Below are positions 60,661-64,000 of a DNA stretch of 64,000 bases, one piece after another; position 1 is the first letter of the stretch, and the number at the start of each line of letters is the position of its first letter. The DNA is taken from positions 261,980 to 325,979 of the forward strand of contig NZ_BCZE01000001.1 in assembly GCF_001598555.1 (NCBI RefSeq), in the 5' to 3' direction. A program made the position numbers and the translations under genes. This DNA comes from Novosphingobium rosa NBRC 15208. Lineage in GTDB: Bacteria; Pseudomonadota; Alphaproteobacteria; Sphingomonadales; Sphingomonadaceae. Below the pieces are notes generated by a model. The model was not told the DNA's origin, ran no database searches, and worked only from the letters and a program-made list of their open reading frames with translations.

Positions 60661-61587
60661 ATGTCGGCAAACGGGCGCGTGATCGTGCTGGGCAGCATCA
60701 ACATCGACACGCAGTTGCGCGTGGAGCACTTCCCTCAGCCCGGCGAGACGATCCGGGGCCTGTCGATGCAGACCGGGTTGGGCGGCAAGGGCGCTAATCA
60801 GGCGGTGGCGGCATCACGCGCGGGCGCGCGGGCGGCTTTGCACGGGGCGGTGGGGGCCGACGATGCGGTGCTGGAACGACTGGCTGCGCTGGCGCCCGAT
60901 CTGGATCTGACGGGCGTGACGATCCATCCCGAGGCGGCCACCGGCAGCGCCTGCGTGATGCTGGATGCTTCGAGAGAGAATGCCATCATCGTGATCGGCG
61001 GGGCGAATGAAACGGTGTCTTCACCGCAGGGGTTGGTGCCGGACGCCAAGGATATCTGCCTTGCGCAACTGGAAGTTCCGGTGGCGGCCATCGCCGGGTT
61101 TTTCCGGCAGGCGCAGGCCGGTGGCGCCAGAACCGTGCTCAACACCGCCCCCGCTTTGCCCGAGGGCCGCGCGCTGTTCGCCCTGAGCGACGTGCTTGTC
61201 ATGAACGAAACCGAACTGGCCTTCTATGCGGGCGTGATGCCTGACCTGACCGAAGACGCTTTGTCCGATACCGCCAGATCGCTGCTGACCACCCCGTATC
61301 AGGCCATCATCATCACGCTGGGCGCCGCCGGAGCGCTGTATGTCAGTGCCGATCATCAAGCCATGCTGCCGGGCCGCAAGGCCGTGCATGTGCAGGATAC
61401 CACTGGCGCCGGGGACTGCTTCTGCGGCACGCTTTGCGCCAGCCTCGCCGAAGGACTGCCTTTTGCCGCCGCCGTCGCGAGAGCCAACGCCGCCGCCTCG
61501 CTTCAGGTCGCGCGGCAGGGCGCGGCAGAGGCCATGCCATGGGTGGATGAGATTGAGGCCGCGCGACAGCCCGACCGCTCCACTTGA
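60661..61587 (+). CDS. rbsK: Ribokinase (PfkB family)
   Basis: This 308-residue sugar kinase has the PfkB N-terminal signature GGKGANQAVAASRAG and the C-terminal signature DTTGAGDCFCGTL with the catalytic Asp. The substrate motif VLGSINIDTQLRVEHFPQPGET matches ribokinases. It phosphorylates ribose released by nucleoside hydrolases. The start ATG at 60661 follows GGGAGAGGG. First gene of the plus-strand salvage operon; an operator and promoter-like sequence precede the next gene, so the operon may have a second promoter. Confidence 0.9.
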   Translation: MSANGRVIVLGSINIDTQLRVEHFPQPGETIRGLSMQTGLGGKGANQAVAASRAGARAALHGAVGADDAVLERLAALAPDLDLTGVTIHPEAATGSACVMLDASRENAIIVIGGANETVSSPQGLVPDAKDICLAQLEVPVAAIAGFFRQAQAGGARTVLNTAPALPEGRALFALSDVLVMNETELAFYAGVMPDLTEDALSDTARSLLTTPYQAIIITLGAAGALYVSADHQAMLPGRKAVHVQDTTGAGDCFCGTLCASLAEGLPFAAAVARANAAASLQVARQGAAEAMPWVDEIEAARQPDRST

Positions 61588-61613
61588 CAATATGAAACGT
61601 TTCACTCAATGAT
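61584..61613 (+). promoter_or_regulatory. Promoter with embedded LacI-type operator before the nucleoside transporter
   Basis: TTGACA (61584-61589) and AATGAT (61608-61613) are 18 bases apart. Between them TGAAACGTTTCA (61593-61604) is a perfect 12-bp palindrome with the central CG of LacI-family operators. Binding there would block RNA polymerase. Confidence 0.65.
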
Positions 61614-61651
61614 CCGCACAAACGGAAGCCACCAGCACAGGAGAGCCGCTG

Positions 61652-62914
61652 ATGCCGTCTGAAATCGCGCGCGCCGTGCTGGGCATGGCCGGTTTTGGCG
61701 GCATGGCATGGCTGCTGTCCGAAACGCGCCACAACTTTCCATGGCGCGGCATGGCGATCGCGCTGGCCTATCAACTGGGCTTTGCCCTGCTGCTCACCCG
61801 CGTGCCGCTGATCACCAGCCTGCTGGGCGGTCTCGCCCATGGCGTCGATGCCGTGCAATCCTCGGCCACCGATGGGGCGCGTTTCGTCTTCGGCTATCTG
61901 GGCGGCGGGCCGGAGCCCTATCTGCGCGCGCCGGGCGCCACCTCCACCTTTATCTTCGCCTTTCAAGCCCTGCCCGCGATCCTGCTGGTCAGCGCCCTGG
62001 CCGCGCTGCTATGGCACTGGCGACTGCTGCAAATTCTGGTGCGCGGCTTCGCATGGATCTTCGGGCGGCTGTTTGGCGTCAGCGGGCCGGTGGGCGTCTC
62101 CACCTCGGCCTGCATCTTCCTCGGCATGGTCGAGGCGCCGCTGCTGGTGCGCCCGCTGCTGCCCCGCCTTTCGCGCGGAGAGCTGTTCATCATCATGGTC
62201 GATGGCATGTCGGTGATCGCCGGGTCGATGATGATCCTGCTGGGATCGGTGCTGGCCCCGCATATTCCCCATGCCTTCGAGCATCTGCTGACCGCATCGC
62301 TGATCAGCACGCCGATGGCGATTGCGCTGGCCCGTTCGATCATCCCGCCCGACAGCGATGCGGAAAACGTGCCGCTCGATCTCTCCAGCCCCTATCGCTC
62401 CAGCCTCGATGCGCTGACGACGGGCACGATCAAGGCGATCCAGATGGGCGCCAACATCGTGGCGCTGCTGATCGTGTTTGTCGGCACGGTGGCGCTGGTG
62501 AACCGGGGGCTGGCGCTGGTGAGCATCCATGGTCAGCCGCTTTCGCTCGGGCTGATCTTCGGGCAGGCCTTTGCCCCTGCCGCATGGCTGATGGGCGCGC
62601 CGATGCAGGATCTGACCACCATCGGCCAGTTGCTGGGTGCCAAGGTGACGATGAATGAGGTCGTCGCCTATGGCCAGCTCGCCGCCCTGCCTGCCGGAGC
62701 GCTGACCCCCAAGGGCACGCTGATGGCCACCTATGCGCTGTGCAGCTTCGGCAATATGGGCAGCGTGGCGATCCTGATCGGCATGCTCTCCGCCATCGTG
62801 CCCGAAAAATCGGCGCAGATCGTGGCGCTGGGGCCGCGCGCGCTGGCCGCCGCCTTTCTCACCAGTTGCATGACCGCCACCGTGATCGGCCTTCTTTTCA
62901 CCCTTCTGCCATAG
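61652..62914 (+). CDS. Concentrative nucleoside transporter (NupC-like)
   Basis: This 420-residue inner-membrane symporter has CNT features: N-terminal spans, GARFVFGYLGGG, FIFAFQALPAILLVSAL, the gate domain GVSTSACIFLGMVEAPLLVRPLL, the conserved TMNEVVAYGQLA motif and a C-terminal SFGNMGSVAILIGM segment. It imports nucleosides with sodium ions or protons. It is preceded by a LacI-type operator and followed after 8 bases by the TIM-barrel gene. It would feed the cytoplasmic nucleoside hydrolase and ribokinase. Confidence 0.92.
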   Translation: MPSEIARAVLGMAGFGGMAWLLSETRHNFPWRGMAIALAYQLGFALLLTRVPLITSLLGGLAHGVDAVQSSATDGARFVFGYLGGGPEPYLRAPGATSTFIFAFQALPAILLVSALAALLWHWRLLQILVRGFAWIFGRLFGVSGPVGVSTSACIFLGMVEAPLLVRPLLPRLSRGELFIIMVDGMSVIAGSMMILLGSVLAPHIPHAFEHLLTASLISTPMAIALARSIIPPDSDAENVPLDLSSPYRSSLDALTTGTIKAIQMGANIVALLIVFVGTVALVNRGLALVSIHGQPLSLGLIFGQAFAPAAWLMGAPMQDLTTIGQLLGAKVTMNEVVAYGQLAALPAGALTPKGTLMATYALCSFGNMGSVAILIGMLSAIVPEKSAQIVALGPRALAAAFLTSCMTATVIGLLFTLLP

Positions 62915-62922
62915 GCTTTCCC

Positions 62923-63576
62923 ATGACGCATACGCCTCCGCTTTTCGTCGCCTTCACCGGGGCGGACGATCCCTCGCTTCTGCCCGGCATGATGGCGCTT
63001 GGCGCGCGCTATCCCATCGAATGGGGCATGCTGCTGGATGAGGCGCAGGAGGGCGCGCCGCTGTTCCCAGATGCCAGGGCGCGGGCGCAGATGCTGGCCG
63101 CGCCGGGGCTGCGCTGGGCGGCGCATGTCTGCGGCGATCAGGCCCGGCGGATCGCCGATGCGCCCGATAGCGCCACCATCGATCTGCAAGGCTTCACCCG
63201 CGTGCAGGTCAACCACGGTTTCGCCGGATCGAGCCCGGAGCAGATCGCCAACACCATCGCTTTTGGACGCCGCAAGGGCCTGCGCGCCATGCTGCAAACG
63301 CTGGGCGATTTCCCGCAAGAACCCCGGCTGGACTGGTTGTTCGACGTGTCCTTCGGGCGTGGCAACCGGCCCGCGCAATGGCCTGCGCTGGATCTGGCGG
63401 GCCCCTTCTGCGGCTATTCGGGCGGCATCAATCCCGACAATGTGGCCGCCACGCTGGAGGCCATCGCCGCCCCGCCGGAAGCCGCCTACTGGATCGACAT
63501 GGAATCGGGCGTGCGCAGCGAAGGCAGCTTCGATCTGGCCAAATGCGAGGCCATCTGCCGGAGCGTCTATCCGTGA
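62923..63576 (+). CDS. TrpF-like TIM-barrel protein of the nucleoside operon
   Basis: The 217-residue protein has the C-terminal phosphate-binding pattern of phosphoribosylanthranilate isomerases: GYSGGINPDNVAATLEAI and YWIDMESGVRSEG. However, the N-terminal half lacks the usual TrpF KICG motif and the catalytic pattern is not clear. In a salvage operon between a nucleoside transporter and a nucleoside hydrolase, an isomerase or aldolase acting on a ribosyl or phosphoribosyl compound is possible. I cannot name the reaction. Its stop overlaps the next gene's GTG. Confidence 0.65.
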   Translation: MTHTPPLFVAFTGADDPSLLPGMMALGARYPIEWGMLLDEAQEGAPLFPDARARAQMLAAPGLRWAAHVCGDQARRIADAPDSATIDLQGFTRVQVNHGFAGSSPEQIANTIAFGRRKGLRAMLQTLGDFPQEPRLDWLFDVSFGRGNRPAQWPALDLAGPFCGYSGGINPDNVAATLEAIAAPPEAAYWIDMESGVRSEGSFDLAKCEAICRSVYP

Positions 63577-64000
63577 GCCCGCAGCACCGCATCATCCTCG
63601 ACACCGACCCGGGCATCGACGACGCCATGGCTCTGCTGTTCCTGCGCCACCGGCCGGATGTGCGGATCGAGGCGATCACCACGGTTTTCGGCAATGGTGG
63701 CGTGGATCTCACCACGCGCAACGCCCATCTGCTGACGCGCCGCTTCGGGATCGAGGCGCCGATCCATCCCGGCGCCGATCTGCCGATGGGCATGGCGCGC
63801 CGCAAGCTGGCCACCCATGTCCATGGCGCCGATGGACTGGGCGATGCGGGGCTGTCGCAGGGGTTCGGAGCATCGCCCGAAGCAGAAAGCGCTGCCCAAG
63901 CCATTGTGCGACTGGTGCGCGCCCATCCCGGAGAGATCAGCCTGCTGGCCATTGCACCGCTCACCAATCTGGCGCTGGCCCTTCAGTTTGATCCCGGCAT
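63573..64000 (+). CDS. Nucleoside hydrolase, N-terminal part
   Basis: The gene is cut by the window edge; about 142 residues are visible. The N-terminus holds the calcium-binding motif DTDPGIDDAMAL of inosine-uridine nucleoside hydrolases, followed by HGADGLGDAG and APLTNLALAL, all in normal positions. It cleaves nucleosides to a base and ribose in the cytoplasm. The GTG start at 63573 overlaps the preceding stop by 4 bases. Unlike the exported homologue at 35334, the active-site motif is intact. Confidence 0.9.
   Translation, partial: MSPQHRIILDTDPGIDDAMALLFLRHRPDVRIEAITTVFGNGGVDLTTRNAHLLTRRFGIEAPIHPGADLPMGMARRKLATHVHGADGLGDAGLSQGFGASPEAESAAQAIVRLVRAHPGEISLLAIAPLTNLALALQFDPG

Noticed and set aside
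1..64000. CRISPR arrays, tRNA or rRNA genes, insertion sequences, prophage genes.
   Set aside because: No regularly spaced repeats, cloverleaf-like sequences, transposase or phage proteins were seen on either strand.

Overview
The window looks like part of the chromosome of a sphingomonad alphaproteobacterium (Novosphingobium/Sphingobium-like). The reasons are its high GC, the very high density of TonB-dependent receptors (seven in 64 kb, several with sphingomonad-type N-termini) and the mix of Rieske-oxygenase catabolism, polysaccharide utilisation and nucleoside salvage. I saw no tRNA, rRNA, CRISPR array or insertion sequence.

Layout. 1-1035: end of an NDH-2-like flavoprotein gene and an Rrf2-family repressor with an IscR-type operator. 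1287-5739: a Fur-box-led iron uptake operon (TonB receptor, small membrane protein, PepSY protein). 5798-6355: an Ogt-type DNA alkyl repair protein. 6408-10694: a NarL-type two-component system divergent from a TonB receptor, with a palindrome and 22-bp-spaced direct repeats between them. 10799-13774: a 991-residue TonB receptor. 14056-26385: a 14-gene, almost gapless minus-strand operon. It encodes a Rieske oxygenase with its ferredoxin and reductase, a PyrD/PyrK-like flavin reductase pair, two cupins, a SnoaL-like protein, an asparaginase homologue, an MFS carrier, an M20 hydrolase, an EthD-like protein and a CocE-type hydrolase. A TetR gene (26644-27222) and another TonB receptor (27620-29911) follow. 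30117-35187: an ECF sigma/FecR/TonB receptor/PepSY module. 35334-36404: a secreted nucleoside-hydrolase-like protein. 36447-44376: a polysaccharide utilisation locus (GH42, TonB receptor, GH51, GH30). 44426-48513: a second sigma/FecR/receptor module. 48636-59180: a complete type I secretion system divergent from a 1904-residue multidomain exported nuclease. 59285-59540: a decayed hydrolase. 59544-64000: a LacI regulator and a nucleoside/ribose salvage operon running off the end.

How the parts work together. Two ECF sigma/FecR modules and one receptor operon share Fur-like 17-bp boxes (TTGnGA-n5-TCnCAA type) and probably handle iron chelates. The 14-gene operon is the most unusual part. It pairs ring oxygenation machinery with a DHODH-like reductase that has lost orotate-binding asparagines, and with an asparaginase homologue that keeps its catalytic Thr/Thr/Lys but has Ala in place of the substrate-binding Asp. 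I infer a catabolic pathway for an amide-containing aromatic or heterocyclic compound, controlled by the adjacent TetR protein through shared operator sequences. At the right end, the secreted nuclease, its dedicated exporter and the nucleoside uptake and hydrolysis genes could form an extracellular nucleic-acid feeding chain.
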